Source of the DNA: UBA5109 sp965661005 | GTDB lineage: Bacteria > Pseudomonadota > Gammaproteobacteria > Pseudomonadales > Pseudohongiellaceae | Reading direction: 5' to 3' | DNA: 64,000 bases | Assembly: GCA_965661005.1 (NCBI GenBank) | Contig: CBFICB010000004.1 | Span: 124,001 to 188,000, forward strand | Shown: piece by piece, positions 52,160 to 61,698 of the stretch | How the letters are laid out: every line of letters starts with the position of its first letter | Position numbering within the stretch: the first letter of the stretch is position 1 | Position numbers and translations under genes: made by a program | The notes under the pieces: generated by a model | What the model saw: only the letters and a program-made list of their open reading frames with translations | Told to the model about the DNA's origin: nothing | Database searches by the model: none

Positions 52160-52605
52160 TGTCTACTGGAGATAGGTTTTGGCAAAGTAAGTCGCTGGCG
52201 GAGATGTCGACTGAAGAATGGGAGTTGCTATGTGATGGTTGTGGCAAGTGCTGTTTACATAAGCTGGAAGATGAAAGTAGTGGAGAAATTGCATATACGC
52301 GAGTAATTTGTCGTTACTTTGATGAGAGTAGCTGTCGTTGCCAGGTGTATACTTCTCGTCAGTCCCTGGTCCCAACTTGCGTTATACTGAAGCCGAATAA
52401 TTTGAAAGATTTACCCTGGATGCCATCGACTTGTGCTTACAGGCTTTTATACGAAGGCAAAGATCTTCCAGATTGGCACCCACTGATAAGTGGGAATCGC
52501 AAAGCTATCGATGAAAGTGGAATTACCGTTTCAGGCAAGGTAATCTCAGAGGAGTATGTTCATGAAGATGGTTATGATGAACATCTTGTTACTTGGGTCG
52601 ACTAA
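52159..52605 (+). CDS. ycgN: YcgN-family cysteine-cluster protein (YkgJ type)
   Basis: This 148-residue protein has a cysteine cluster of the YkgJ zinc/Fe type: LLCDGCGKCCLHKLED, CRYFDESSCRCQVY and TCVILKPNN, with CAYRLLYEGKDLPDWHPL downstream. The last is a UPF0260 signature. The cluster probably binds a metal or Fe-S centre, but function is unknown. It is coupled to ycgL. Confidence 0.9.
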   Translation: MSTGDRFWQSKSLAEMSTEEWELLCDGCGKCCLHKLEDESSGEIAYTRVICRYFDESSCRCQVYTSRQSLVPTCVILKPNNLKDLPWMPSTCAYRLLYEGKDLPDWHPLISGNRKAIDESGITVSGKVISEEYVHEDGYDEHLVTWVD

Positions 52606-52656
52606 GACTGTAGCCGTATGTCATATAAATTAATCTACAACTAAAATGTTATAAGT

Positions 52657-53037
52657 ATGGAAACTATTGACTATATTGTTGCATGGCTGATCTACCTGAT
52701 TGCGGCGCTAGCAATGTCTTTTTTATTCTGGAAAGTCGTCAAGAAGATCCTTTGGGTCGATTTGGCCTATGTTATGCAAGTTACATTTATGGCAGTTATA
52801 TTCACGCCATGGTATGTGGAAGCAGATGGAAATGTGCTGGCCCCAGCAATCATCATATTCGTAATGGACATCGTAACAATAGAGACGGTTGCGGGGATCA
52901 GATCCCTGGTTCCCATAGCAATGGCAATATTGTTATCGACCATTATCACGATGGTCGGCATTGCAAGCTATCGGGTACGCAAAGTCAGACGTTTGCTTAC
53001 TATCAAGAAGCACCGCAGGACAAGAAAAGCTGCATAA
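52657..53037 (+). CDS. Small multi-pass inner-membrane protein, hypothetical
   Basis: I do not recognise a characterised family. The 126 residues form about four hydrophobic segments (7-25, 32-50, 58-75 and 84-105) and end in a strongly basic tail (RVRKVRRLLTIKKHRRTRKAA) that should lie in the cytoplasm. Genes of similar size follow ycgN in some Pseudomonas-type genomes. It is 51 bases after ycgN and 46 bases before hrpA. Confidence 0.75.
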   Translation: METIDYIVAWLIYLIAALAMSFLFWKVVKKILWVDLAYVMQVTFMAVIFTPWYVEADGNVLAPAIIIFVMDIVTIETVAGIRSLVPIAMAILLSTIITMVGIASYRVRKVRRLLTIKKHRRTRKAA

Positions 53038-53083
53038 GACAGAAATCTTGTATTTTGTTGTCATTCCCGCTTGAATATATTTC

Positions 53084-56000
53084 ATGCCCATAAAATTCCC
53101 GATTAGTTACCCGCAAGAGCTGCCTCTCAGCCAGAAAGTGTCGGCGATAAAAGACGCTCTGGAGCGAAACCAGGTGCTGATAGTCGGTGGTGAAACAGGC
53201 TCGGGTAAAACCACACAACTTCCAAAGATTTGTCTGGAGTTGGGAAGAGGGCAAAAAGGATTAATCGCCCATACCCAGCCACGAAGGCTAGCTGCAAGAA
53301 GTGTGTGTCAGCGCATTGCAGATGAGCTTGAAGTAGAAGTCGGCAAAGAGGTCGGCTATCAGGTGCGCTTTAATAACCTTACCAGTGACATCACCCAAAT
53401 AAAATTAATGACTGATGGCATTTTGTTGGCTGAAATTCAGCAGGATCCCCTTCTAAAGCATTACGATACGGTGATAATTGATGAGGCTCATGAGCGTAGT
53501 TTAAACATAGATTTCTTATTGGGTTATTTGAAGAATCTGCTGCCGCTCAGGCAAGATTTAAAATTAATTATTACATCAGCAACTATCGATTTAAATAAAT
53601 TTTCTGCCCATTTCAATGAGGCGCCAATAATAGAAGTATCAGGCAGAACCTTTCCTGTAGACATCGTCTACCGGCCTCAGCTAGAAGCAGAAGATAAGGA
53701 TCTTGCCGATAGTATTATTGCTGCAATCAAGGAGTTGCCTCAATTGGAAAAGCAGCAAAATCAAGGCCAAAAAATTAGCAAAGGCGATATTCTGGTATTT
53801 CTCAGTGGTGAGCGTGAAATTCGGGATGTTGCCCAAGCCTTGCGCAAGGAAAAGTTGAGTAATACAGAAATATTGCCACTATATGCCAGATTAAGTAATA
53901 AGGAGCAAAATAGAATATTTCGATCACATTCAGGGCGTCGAATTGTACTGTCAACTAATGTTGCTGAAACCTCAATTACTGTACCTGGAATCACTAGTGT
54001 TATTGACCCAGGGCAGGCGCGTTTGAGTCGTTATAGTGTTCGTAACAAAATTCAGCGCTTGCCCATAGAAGCAATTTCTCAAGCCAGTGCTAATCAACGC
54101 GCTGGCCGTTGTGGTCGTATAGCACCAGGCGTATGCATTCGTCTTTATAGTGAACAGGACTTTCTGCAAAGGCCTGAATTTACAGATACTGAAATAACCC
54201 GCACTAACCTCGCTTCTGTCATTCTGCAGATGCTAAATATGGATCTTGGCGATATCGATAGTTTCCCGTTCCTGGATAAGCCCGAAGCAAAAGCGATTAA
54301 CGATGGAATCAAGGTTTTACAGGAACTGGGCGCACTGACTGAATCTGGAGAATTAAATAAAACCGGCAAAATTATGGCCGATATGCCGGTCGATCCCAGA
54401 TATGCACGAATGTTACTGGAAGCTTCGACACGGGAATGTCTGCAAGAAGTTCTGATAATTGTTAGCGCAATGAGCATTCAGGACCCCAGAGAGAGACCTT
54501 TGGATAAACAACAGGCGGCCGATGAAAAACATCGATTGTTCAGACACCCTCAATCTGATTTTCTGAGTTTTTTACAGTTATGGCAAAACTTTGAAGATGA
54601 ACGACAATTGCTAACCCAAAATCAGCTACGCAAATTTTGTCAGAAACATTTTCTGTCTTATACGCGGATGCGGGAATGGCGTGAGATCCATCGCCAATTA
54701 CATCTGCAGTGCCGTGCTCTAGGGTTAAAAGAAAATAATAATCCAGCGGATGAAGAGAATATTCATCAATCTATTTTGAGGGGGCTGATACTACAGGTAG
54801 CAAGACATCATGAAGATCAGGATTACATTGGCACAAGAAACAGAAAATTTCAGATTTTTCCAGGATCCAGCTTATTTAAAAAGAAATGCAAATGGATATT
54901 AGCGGCTGAACTGGTTGAGACCAGTAAATTATATTCCAGACTCAATTGCCAGATAAAACCAGAGTGGGTTGAGTCACAAGCATCTAATCTGCTTAACCAT
55001 GAATATTTTGAACCTCATTGGGAAAAACGTCGAGGCCAGGTAATGGCATTTGAGAAGGTTTCTCTATATGGATTAACTCTGATTGAAAAACGCAAACTTG
55101 CTTTCAACAAAATTGATCCGATCGTCAGCCGTGAGCTCTTCATTAGGGAAGCTTTGGTAGCTTTAAATCTTAGAACTAGAGCTGATTTCTATCACCATAA
55201 TCGTCAACTCATTGAAAAAGTAGCTCAGCTAGAAGATAAAACGCGACGAAGAGACATATTGATAGATGAAGAAACGCTTTTTGAATTTTATGATTCTTTG
55301 CTTCCTGCTCACATCTTCAGTGCCAGAAATCTGGAAAGCTGGTACAAAAAGCTGGAAAAGGCAGATAAAAAAGCTTTATTTCTGACTGAACAAGATCTGA
55401 TAAGTAAGAGTAGTAACGAGTTTGACCTAGGTGAATTTCCTGATCAATTAAAAACACCATCCATGGCATTAAAGCTGGATTATGAATTTGCACCTGGAAA
55501 AGATTCAGATGGCATTTCAGTTGATGTGCCAGTGTCAGCATTAAAGCAATTGAAAGAAGAAGATCTTGACTGGCTGGTGCCTGGAATGTTGCGAGAAAAA
55601 TGCATCGCTTTAGCAAATGCTTTGCCTAAACCCGTACGAAAGTTGTTGGTACCTATTCCTGATACGGTGGATCAGATATTGCCTCATTTGAAACAAGAGT
55701 CGAGGGGTAATTTGCGCTATTTATTTGCCCAGCAAATAACAGCCAAGATAGGCCAGCCGCTGGACCCGCAACTCTGGGAAAACTATAAGCTGGACGAACA
55801 CCTACAAATGAATATTCGAGTTCTTGATGAGGCGGGGAGTCTATTAGGAACAGGCAGGAACCTGGCGTCCTTGCAGGAGCAGTTTGCAGATGAGATACAA
55901 CAAAACATGCAACGGTATTCAGAAAATTTCATAGATCGTAGCGATATTACAGAATGGGATTTTCCCGAGCTTGAAGAAGTGCATGAAATTCAGCATGGCG

Positions 56001-56812
56001 GTGTTAAGTTGCTAACTTACCCTGCATTAGTCGATGAAATTGACAGCGTCTCTTTGACGCTCTGTGACAACTTAGCTTTAGCCAGGCAGGAATCAATCTG
56101 GGGAATAGTCCGATTGCTGATGCTAAAAAGTTCGCAACAAGTAAAATATTTAAAAAAGTTGTTGTTGAAGGATGCGCAACAGAACTTACTCTTAAGCCAT
56201 TTAGGCAGCAAAGATGAAATACTGTTACAGCTTATTCGAGCAGCTTATCGACATTGTTTCATCAATGAAGATAATTTGCCGAGAACAAAAATAGCCTTTG
56301 AGGAGGTTTATGATCGTAATAAAGGAAAACTGGTGAGCTGTGCTGAAAAAATTGAAATGAAACTATATGATATTTTTCTGCGCTACCATCAGACTCAAAA
56401 AGCACTGAAAATGTTTTCACGCACCGGGAGCCAGGCAGCTTATAAAGACATAGGAGGGCAGCTAGAAGAGCTCTTACATGCAGATTTTATTTGTGACACT
56501 CCAAAAGAATATTTTGTAGAAATTCCCCGTTATTTAAAAGCAATTAATGAAAGGATAGAAAAATATCCACGTCAAATAGAAAAAGACAAACTTTGGACCA
56601 AAATGCTAGAGCAATACTATTCTCAATATAGTAATCACTATCATCAGCTCGTAAAACAAAACATGGTCTCAGTAGAGCTTGAAAAATATCGTTGGTTATT
56701 AGAAGAGTATCGGGTTTCCCTATTTGCTCAATCTATGGGTACTAAAGAGCCTGTATCAGAGAAACGTTTACAAAAGTACTGGCAGGAAAATATACTAAAA
56801 ACTAGTATTTAG
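53084..56812 (+). CDS. hrpA: ATP-dependent RNA helicase HrpA
   Basis: HrpA is a DEAH-box helicase linked to mRNA processing and rescue of stalled ribosomes in E. coli. The 1242-residue protein has motif I GGETGSGKTTQLPK, motif II IIDEAHERSLN, motif III SATID, motif V STNVAETSITVPGI and motif VI QRAGRCGR. HA2, OB-fold (DUF1605) and a long HrpA-specific C-terminal region follow. Length is within the normal range for HrpA. Its stop overlaps the converging PilZ gene by 11 bases. Confidence 0.96.
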   Translation: MPIKFPISYPQELPLSQKVSAIKDALERNQVLIVGGETGSGKTTQLPKICLELGRGQKGLIAHTQPRRLAARSVCQRIADELEVEVGKEVGYQVRFNNLTSDITQIKLMTDGILLAEIQQDPLLKHYDTVIIDEAHERSLNIDFLLGYLKNLLPLRQDLKLIITSATIDLNKFSAHFNEAPIIEVSGRTFPVDIVYRPQLEAEDKDLADSIIAAIKELPQLEKQQNQGQKISKGDILVFLSGEREIRDVAQALRKEKLSNTEILPLYARLSNKEQNRIFRSHSGRRIVLSTNVAETSITVPGITSVIDPGQARLSRYSVRNKIQRLPIEAISQASANQRAGRCGRIAPGVCIRLYSEQDFLQRPEFTDTEITRTNLASVILQMLNMDLGDIDSFPFLDKPEAKAINDGIKVLQELGALTESGELNKTGKIMADMPVDPRYARMLLEASTRECLQEVLIIVSAMSIQDPRERPLDKQQAADEKHRLFRHPQSDFLSFLQLWQNFEDERQLLTQNQLRKFCQKHFLSYTRMREWREIHRQLHLQCRALGLKENNNPADEENIHQSILRGLILQVARHHEDQDYIGTRNRKFQIFPGSSLFKKKCKWILAAELVETSKLYSRLNCQIKPEWVESQASNLLNHEYFEPHWEKRRGQVMAFEKVSLYGLTLIEKRKLAFNKIDPIVSRELFIREALVALNLRTRADFYHHNRQLIEKVAQLEDKTRRRDILIDEETLFEFYDSLLPAHIFSARNLESWYKKLEKADKKALFLTEQDLISKSSNEFDLGEFPDQLKTPSMALKLDYEFAPGKDSDGISVDVPVSALKQLKEEDLDWLVPGMLREKCIALANALPKPVRKLLVPIPDTVDQILPHLKQESRGNLRYLFAQQITAKIGQPLDPQLWENYKLDEHLQMNIRVLDEAGSLLGTGRNLASLQEQFADEIQQNMQRYSENFIDRSDITEWDFPELEEVHEIQHGGVKLLTYPALVDEIDSVSLTLCDNLALARQESIWGIVRLLMLKSSQQVKYLKKLLLKDAQQNLLLSHLGSKDEILLQLIRAAYRHCFINEDNLPRTKIAFEEVYDRNKGKLVSCAEKIEMKLYDIFLRYHQTQKALKMFSRTGSQAAYKDIGGQLEELLHADFICDTPKEYFVEIPRYLKAINERIEKYPRQIEKDKLWTKMLEQYYSQYSNHYHQLVKQNMVSVELEKYRWLLEEYRVSLFAQSMGTKEPVSEKRLQKYWQENILKTSI

Positions 56813-57137
56813 TGAGTATTTTAACCCCAAGGAAAAACTGTTCTTCTTCAAGATCAAAGATTCGCGCAATTTCAACCATGGCCTGATATTCATTTTTATT
56901 GGTTTGACCATCATGAATTTTAACTTTGCATTCTGTTCCCATTGGGATGACCTGGTCAGTCATGATCCCCATTCCACACTTGCTGATATTGACACAAAGC
57001 GCCTCGCATACTTTTTGGGGGTGGCCATAGTATAAAGTGATCGCAGTATTAACCTTTGCTCGTTCAAACTCACGTTGGTCATGGAAACGAGTCATGGTGT
57101 GGTAGGTGCCTCTAAGAAGGTCTCGCATTTTTATCAT
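56802..57137 (-). CDS. PilZ domain protein, likely c-di-GMP binding
   Basis: PilZ domains bind cyclic di-GMP through an RxxxR motif and a (D/N)xSxxG motif. Both are visible: REFER and NISKCG. The fold ends with the expected FFLGVKIL strand. ATG 57137 gives about 111 residues. A GTG at 57191 would add 18 and an ATG at about 57095 would shorten it to 97 with the domain intact. It is the only gene of its kind in the window, and converges with hrpA. Confidence 0.85.
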   Translation of the reverse strand: MIKMRDLLRGTYHTMTRFHDQREFERAKVNTAITLYYGHPQKVCEALCVNISKCGMGIMTDQVIPMGTECKVKIHDGQTNKNEYQAMVEIARIFDLEEEQFFLGVKILTKY

Positions 57138-57389
57138 GGTTGTAGGACCTATTATGAGTAAATTAAGATGACTGAGCAAATAATTCCGCACTGCCAGTAT
57201 GCACTACCTAAAATTTATATTTTGTGAAGCAATTAACGAACTTTTGTTGCAGTCATTTATAGAACGGAGTAAGGTATAATTTTTCTGGTTTAGGCAATCA
57301 AATCCACTGGCTACAGCTAATCTTGTCATGATCACAACCCAGTGGTGAGGGATTCAGTAAAAAGAAATCTCTTTATTTATAAAAGAATA

Positions 57390-58574
57390 ATGGAAAAAGG
57401 GGATAATAGTACTGTCTTGGTAATTGATGACGATCTAGTTGTCAGGGATGGTATTGCCGATTTTTTATCTGAGCTCGCTTATCGAGTGGTTGTCGCATCT
57501 GATACCAAGGAAGGCATGCAAGCTTATCATTCAGCTTCTCCCGATTTGATTATCTGTGACATGAACCTTAAAGGTGATTGTGCTCTTGATTTTTTAAAGT
57601 CCATATTCCAGCAGGTCGCTTCCCAGCCAGTAATAGTCTTGTCGAATAAAGACGTGCTTGATGATGTTGTTGAAGCAATGAAGCTGGGTGCCAGTGATTA
57701 TTTAATTAAACCTGTCACTGAGCTCATTCTATTACAGCTCTCTATCAATAGCAGCTTGAAGAAAGCTCAAATTCTTAAAGAAAATGAAGCTTATCGCAAG
57801 AAGTTAGAAAGTATTAATCATGAACTAGAGTATAACCTTGAATTGTTTGAAACCGATCAGCAAGCAGGCAGGTTGGTGCAGATTAGCATGTCGCCTAATC
57901 CTCCACAGGTAATAGCTGGCTATGAAATTAATCACAGGGTAGTTCCATCCCTTTATCTGAGTGGCGATTCACTAGATTATGCCGCTATATCAAAATACAG
58001 CGTTTTATTTTATCTGGCTGATGTCTCAGGGCATGGTTCTTCTTCTGCTTTTATAACTATATTCTTAAGGTTCCGGACAGAACAAATGCTCAGGGAGCAA
58101 AGTCAGGTGCCATTTATCAAAAAAATAACACCTGCGGAAATTCTCACTAGATTAAATAAAGATATGATCGATGCTGGTATTGATAAGCACATCACCATGT
58201 TTGTCGGCTTATTGAATCGTAAGGATAATACACTTACCTATAGCGTAGCAGCACATCATCCTCTCCCAGTGATCTATAAAGATGGAAAAGCAAGCTTTAT
58301 TGAAGTGGAGAAGAGCAGTTTTCCAGTCGGCTTATTACCTGAAGCCGAATATTTTGAAGAAAAGATTCCTTTTGAAAAGGCGTCGCTTACTTTATGTTCT
58401 GACGGTATTCTTGAAGTTTTACCCCAGTCAAGTCTGCTTGATAAAGAAAAAAGAATTATTGAAGTCGTAGAACAAAGTAGAGGAGAATTTCAGCTTATTA
58501 GGGAAGCATTTCAACTGAAAAATCTGCATAATATTCCTGATGATATTGCAGTTATGAATATCAGTGATTTGTAA
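57390..58574 (+). CDS. rssB: Response regulator with PP2C-type phosphatase domain (RssB-like)
   Basis: The N-terminal half is a receiver domain: DDD near the start, the phospho-acceptor Asp in IICDMNLKGD, and Lys in LIKPVTE. A coiled-coil linker follows, then a SpoIIE/PP2C phosphatase with metal-binding motifs DVSGHGSSSAF and LCSDGILEV intact. Pseudomonas RssB has this layout and partners the anti-anti-sigma protein RssC. E. coli RssB, by contrast, has a degenerate phosphatase and delivers RpoS to ClpXP. ATG 57390 starts MEKGDNS; a GTG at 57342 adds 16 residues. TATAAT at 57275-57280 may be its -10. Confidence 0.87.
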   Translation: MEKGDNSTVLVIDDDLVVRDGIADFLSELAYRVVVASDTKEGMQAYHSASPDLIICDMNLKGDCALDFLKSIFQQVASQPVIVLSNKDVLDDVVEAMKLGASDYLIKPVTELILLQLSINSSLKKAQILKENEAYRKKLESINHELEYNLELFETDQQAGRLVQISMSPNPPQVIAGYEINHRVVPSLYLSGDSLDYAAISKYSVLFYLADVSGHGSSSAFITIFLRFRTEQMLREQSQVPFIKKITPAEILTRLNKDMIDAGIDKHITMFVGLLNRKDNTLTYSVAAHHPLPVIYKDGKASFIEVEKSSFPVGLLPEAEYFEEKIPFEKASLTLCSDGILEVLPQSSLLDKEKRIIEVVEQSRGEFQLIREAFQLKNLHNIPDDIAVMNISDL

Positions 58575-58611
58575 TTGATATAAGCTTGAAAAAGAGTAGG
58601 CTTGGATATTA

Positions 58612-59094
58612 ATGAAGTCAGGAAAAATATTAGCTACTGAATTAAATAAGATACCGGTTCTCAAATTGGCAGGAGATGTTCGTGTCCTGATGAGTTCAAC
58701 TATCGATAATTATTTTACCAGCCTCTATAACAGGGCTTTTTTAGAAGCCATGATTGTTGACCTGACTGAAACAACCGGAATTGATAGTACAGCCTTGGGA
58801 TTGCTAGCTAAAATGGCTATCCAGCTTCGAAACCGTTTCAACGTCAAGCCCAGTATAATTTCAACTAACCCTGATATTACTAAAATTATCAAAGGCATGA
58901 GCTTCGATATTATTTTCGACATTGTTGAAGACCCGCTTGAAGAAGAAATTAATTTTGGTGAACTTAATCATATCAGTGAGCCTGAGAATGTAATAAAACA
59001 GAAAGTAATTGTCGCTCATCAGGCTCTGATGGCACTGAGTGAAGAAAATAAATTGGAATTTCAGGACCTGGTAAGTGCTCTAAAAAATAATTAG
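58612..59094 (+). CDS. rssC: STAS-domain anti-anti-sigma factor (RssC-like)
   Basis: The 160-residue protein has a STAS fold in its first 105 residues: ILATELNKIPVLKLAGDVRVLM, MIVDLTETTGIDSTALGLLAKM, and NRFNVKPSIISTNPDI. Ser in GIDSTALG is the usual phospho-switch position. A helical C-terminal tail of about 50 residues is unusual for a plain STAS protein. It lies 37 bases after the RssB-like gene, whose phosphatase domain is its likely enzyme. Together they probably tune a sigma or anti-sigma factor encoded elsewhere. Confidence 0.85.
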   Translation: MKSGKILATELNKIPVLKLAGDVRVLMSSTIDNYFTSLYNRAFLEAMIVDLTETTGIDSTALGLLAKMAIQLRNRFNVKPSIISTNPDITKIIKGMSFDIIFDIVEDPLEEEINFGELNHISEPENVIKQKVIVAHQALMALSEENKLEFQDLVSALKNN

Positions 59095-59549
59095 AGATTT
59101 TTGACAGCCAGTTTGGTTTTTATGAAATCACTATGAGAAACATATAAAAGTTCTGCGACTTTTCTAATTAAGTGCTCCTCATACCGGTCTAAATTTCCAT
59201 CAGCAAAAGCGACTTCCCACATGTTTTGGATTAAAATAATTTTGGCCGGGTATTCATAAGCTTCATTAATGAGGCTGGTGAATTGATAAAGTGAAGTCGC
59301 GTCTTCGGCTTCTTGTTGAGCCAAATCGAACAGCTCTTCCAGGGTGTCTTCAGGCAAGTCGAATTTTTTTTGTAAAATACTGGATATCTTTTTGAGTTCA
59401 CTGTCATCGATACTGTAATCTGCTTTAGAGAGTTCAATCATTAGGGCTGCTGAGGCTAAATGAAGCCTATCTATAATTTCATCACCAGTATCACTTTCTA
59501 GAGTTGGGTTTAGGTATTTTTCAAAAAAAATGCTGATATTTTGTAACAT
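59091..59549 (-). CDS. TerB-like tellurite-resistance family protein
   Basis: The 152-residue protein is predicted all-helical with the TerB/DjlA-type acidic metal-site pattern: LHLASAALMIELSKADYSIDDSELKKI and MWEVAFADGNLDRYEEHLI, which look like two related EF-hand-like repeats. Despite the name, isolated TerB proteins are not known to give tellurite resistance by themselves. It overlaps the rssC stop by four bases on the other strand and lies 12 bases from dusA. Confidence 0.8.
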   Translation of the reverse strand: MLQNISIFFEKYLNPTLESDTGDEIIDRLHLASAALMIELSKADYSIDDSELKKISSILQKKFDLPEDTLEELFDLAQQEAEDATSLYQFTSLINEAYEYPAKIILIQNMWEVAFADGNLDRYEEHLIRKVAELLYVSHSDFIKTKLAVKNL

Positions 59550-59561
59550 ATTGTTTCCTGC

Positions 59562-60533
59562 CTAGTATTGGACCAGTTGCATAGCATGCTTAAGAACATT
59601 CAAGTCAGCATCAGCTTTATAAGCATTTTCACTGAGATACCGACGAAATTTTTTGCCTCCGGGCTGGCTTTGAAATAAACCTAGTATATGCCGCGTAATA
59701 TGCCTTAAGGCTGTTCCATTTTTAAGCTCTTCATCAACGTAAGGTAAGAAATTCTCAAGAACATTCAAGCGCTCAGGTATTTCACCGTGCGCATTGAAAA
59801 ATTCCTTATCCACAGAGGACAAGATATAAGGTCGCTGATATGCTTCTCGGCCCAGCATAACGCCGTCAACATGTTTCAAATGCTCATGAGCTTCAGTTAA
59901 ATTTTTGATTCCACCATTAATAATGATTTCAAGTTCCGGGAAATGGCGTTTGATATCATAAACTCGCTGATAGTTTAAGGGTGGGACTTCCCGGTTTTGC
60001 TTGGGGCTCAAGCCTTTTAGTATTGCAATACGGGCATGTAAAATAAAACATGAACAGCCAGTTGAACTAACAATAGAGATAAAATCTGCTAGTTCGTCAT
60101 AAGTGTCCATATTGTCTATACCAATACGACTTTTCACCGTCACCGGGATAGCAACTGAATTTTGCATGGCGCTGACACTATCAGCAACCAGTTCAGGCTC
60201 TGCCATTAAGCAAGCACCTATTTTACCATTTTGTACACGATCACTTGGACAGCCAACATTTAAATTTATTTCTACATAGCCAGCATCTTCTGCCATTTTT
60301 GCGCATTCAGATAGTTCTTTTGGGTTGCTTCCTCCAAGTTGAATCGCGACTGGGTGCTCTTTCGGATTAAATTTCAGAAAACGTTCTTTGTCGCCGTGAA
60401 TGAGTGCGCCACTGGTCACCATTTCTGTATATAACATGGCATTTTTGCTCAACAGTCTAAGAAAATACCGGCAATGGCGGTCGGTCCAATCCATCATGGG
60501 GGCAACACAAAAAGTATGTAATGGCTCGCGCAT
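59562..60533 (-). CDS. dusA: tRNA-dihydrouridine(20/20a) synthase DusA
   Basis: DusA reduces U20/U20a of tRNA with FMN and NADPH. The 323-residue protein has the FMN-binding start FCVAPMMDWTDRHCRYFLRLLS, the Dus signature NVGCPSDRVQNGKIGACLM with the catalytic Cys in the first NVGC motif, and VKSRIGIDN. GIKNLTEAHEHLKHVDGVMLGREAYQ completes the barrel. The DusA subtype is assigned from the HCRYF and PEHPVAIQLGGSNP regions. It is 4 bases from the neighbouring oxygenase gene. Confidence 0.94.
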   Translation of the reverse strand: MREPLHTFCVAPMMDWTDRHCRYFLRLLSKNAMLYTEMVTSGALIHGDKERFLKFNPKEHPVAIQLGGSNPKELSECAKMAEDAGYVEINLNVGCPSDRVQNGKIGACLMAEPELVADSVSAMQNSVAIPVTVKSRIGIDNMDTYDELADFISIVSSTGCSCFILHARIAILKGLSPKQNREVPPLNYQRVYDIKRHFPELEIIINGGIKNLTEAHEHLKHVDGVMLGREAYQRPYILSSVDKEFFNAHGEIPERLNVLENFLPYVDEELKNGTALRHITRHILGLFQSQPGGKKFRRYLSENAYKADADLNVLKHAMQLVQY

Positions 60534-60537
60534 GGTT

Positions 60538-61698
60538 TTAGTGTAATTCTTCGGTCTCTATAAGAGTTCCGTGATTATAAAGTTTGGCCAGCAGACTAAT
60601 ACAGTCCAGGTTGTACTGATATGCGAGGCAATTTACCTGGCAGATGCTTTTGTCGCAAAGCTCTCCAAGTAAGGCTTTAGTACCTGCATCGTTTTGCTCC
60701 ATGGTGAATATTTCACCATCTGCAAAAAGGTAAATAAGTTCATCTTTTATATAAAAAGCCAGCCGTGCTGCAGGATGTTTTTCTAGTGTTAGTCCATTAT
60801 TCAGAGCATCAAGCAAGAGAGTTGTTGTCATTTCTTTATCGGGGAAGTAACTCAGCTCCGGGTATTTTCGCTGAGTCATGAATCGGCCAAACCATTGCTC
60901 AATTTCCTGTTCATTTTGCAGGATATCCAATAATAATGATTTCATTCGATGCAGGCTTTCAATACTAAGTTCTGCTGAATTCGTTTGAGGGCTTAGGTCA
61001 GGATCGCTGTAGCGCTGATCTTCTGTTGTCTCAGCACACAAATTTGCTGCGTATTGACTAATCATTTCGCTATAAGAGGGGGCTCGAAACCCGATTGAAT
61101 AACTTAAGGAGTCATTCATGGAAGTTCCCTGATGCGCCAAGCCAGGAGGAATATAAAGAGCATCTCCGGGCTCTAAAATAAATTCATCAGAGACAAAAAA
61201 ATCTTGCAGTATTTTTAATTCACTGTCTTTCCTTAAAGCGCTGTGGTGGTCGCAATGTTGACCCAGTTGCCAATGTCTTTTGCCTTGGCCTTGAATAATT
61301 ATTACATCGTAATAATCAAAATGGGGTCCAATACCGGCTTTTTCGGTAGCATAGCTCACCATGACATCATCAAGTCGCCAATCAGGAATAAAGCTAACAC
61401 TTGTTAAGAGGGTCTTTACTTGTGGTAGCCATTGATCAACAGCTTGTAACAATAAGCTCCAATTTTCATTTGGAAGAGAGGTGAAATCTTCTTCTGTAAA
61501 AGGACCGTTTTGTAAGCGCCAAGTGTCTTCTTCGTTAAAGACCAGCCTTGACTCGACTTCTTCCTCGCAGGCCAATCCGGCGAGTTCTTCCGGACTAATA
61601 GGATCCTTAAGGGTTGGAAAGGCGTTTTTGATGAATAATGGTTTTTTTTGCCAATATTCACTGAGAAACTTTTCCGGGCTAAGGTTTTTAGGAAGCAT
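60538..61698 (-). CDS. roxA: Ribosomal protein uL16 3-hydroxylase, RoxA (YcfD) family
   Basis: RoxA is a JmjC-like Fe(II)/2-oxoglutarate oxygenase. E. coli YcfD hydroxylates an Arg of ribosomal protein L16. The 386-residue protein has the cupin iron ligands His and Asp in GPHFDYYDVII and the distal His in LAHQGTSMNDS. The start LPKNLSPEKFLSEYWQKKPLFIKNAF is highly typical. A winged-helix-like C-terminal half follows. It begins one base inside the purB stop, so it is coupled to it. Confidence 0.93.
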   Translation of the reverse strand: MLPKNLSPEKFLSEYWQKKPLFIKNAFPTLKDPISPEELAGLACEEEVESRLVFNEEDTWRLQNGPFTEEDFTSLPNENWSLLLQAVDQWLPQVKTLLTSVSFIPDWRLDDVMVSYATEKAGIGPHFDYYDVIIIQGQGKRHWQLGQHCDHHSALRKDSELKILQDFFVSDEFILEPGDALYIPPGLAHQGTSMNDSLSYSIGFRAPSYSEMISQYAANLCAETTEDQRYSDPDLSPQTNSAELSIESLHRMKSLLLDILQNEQEIEQWFGRFMTQRKYPELSYFPDKEMTTTLLLDALNNGLTLEKHPAARLAFYIKDELIYLFADGEIFTMEQNDAGTKALLGELCDKSICQVNCLAYQYNLDCISLLAKLYNHGTLIETEELH

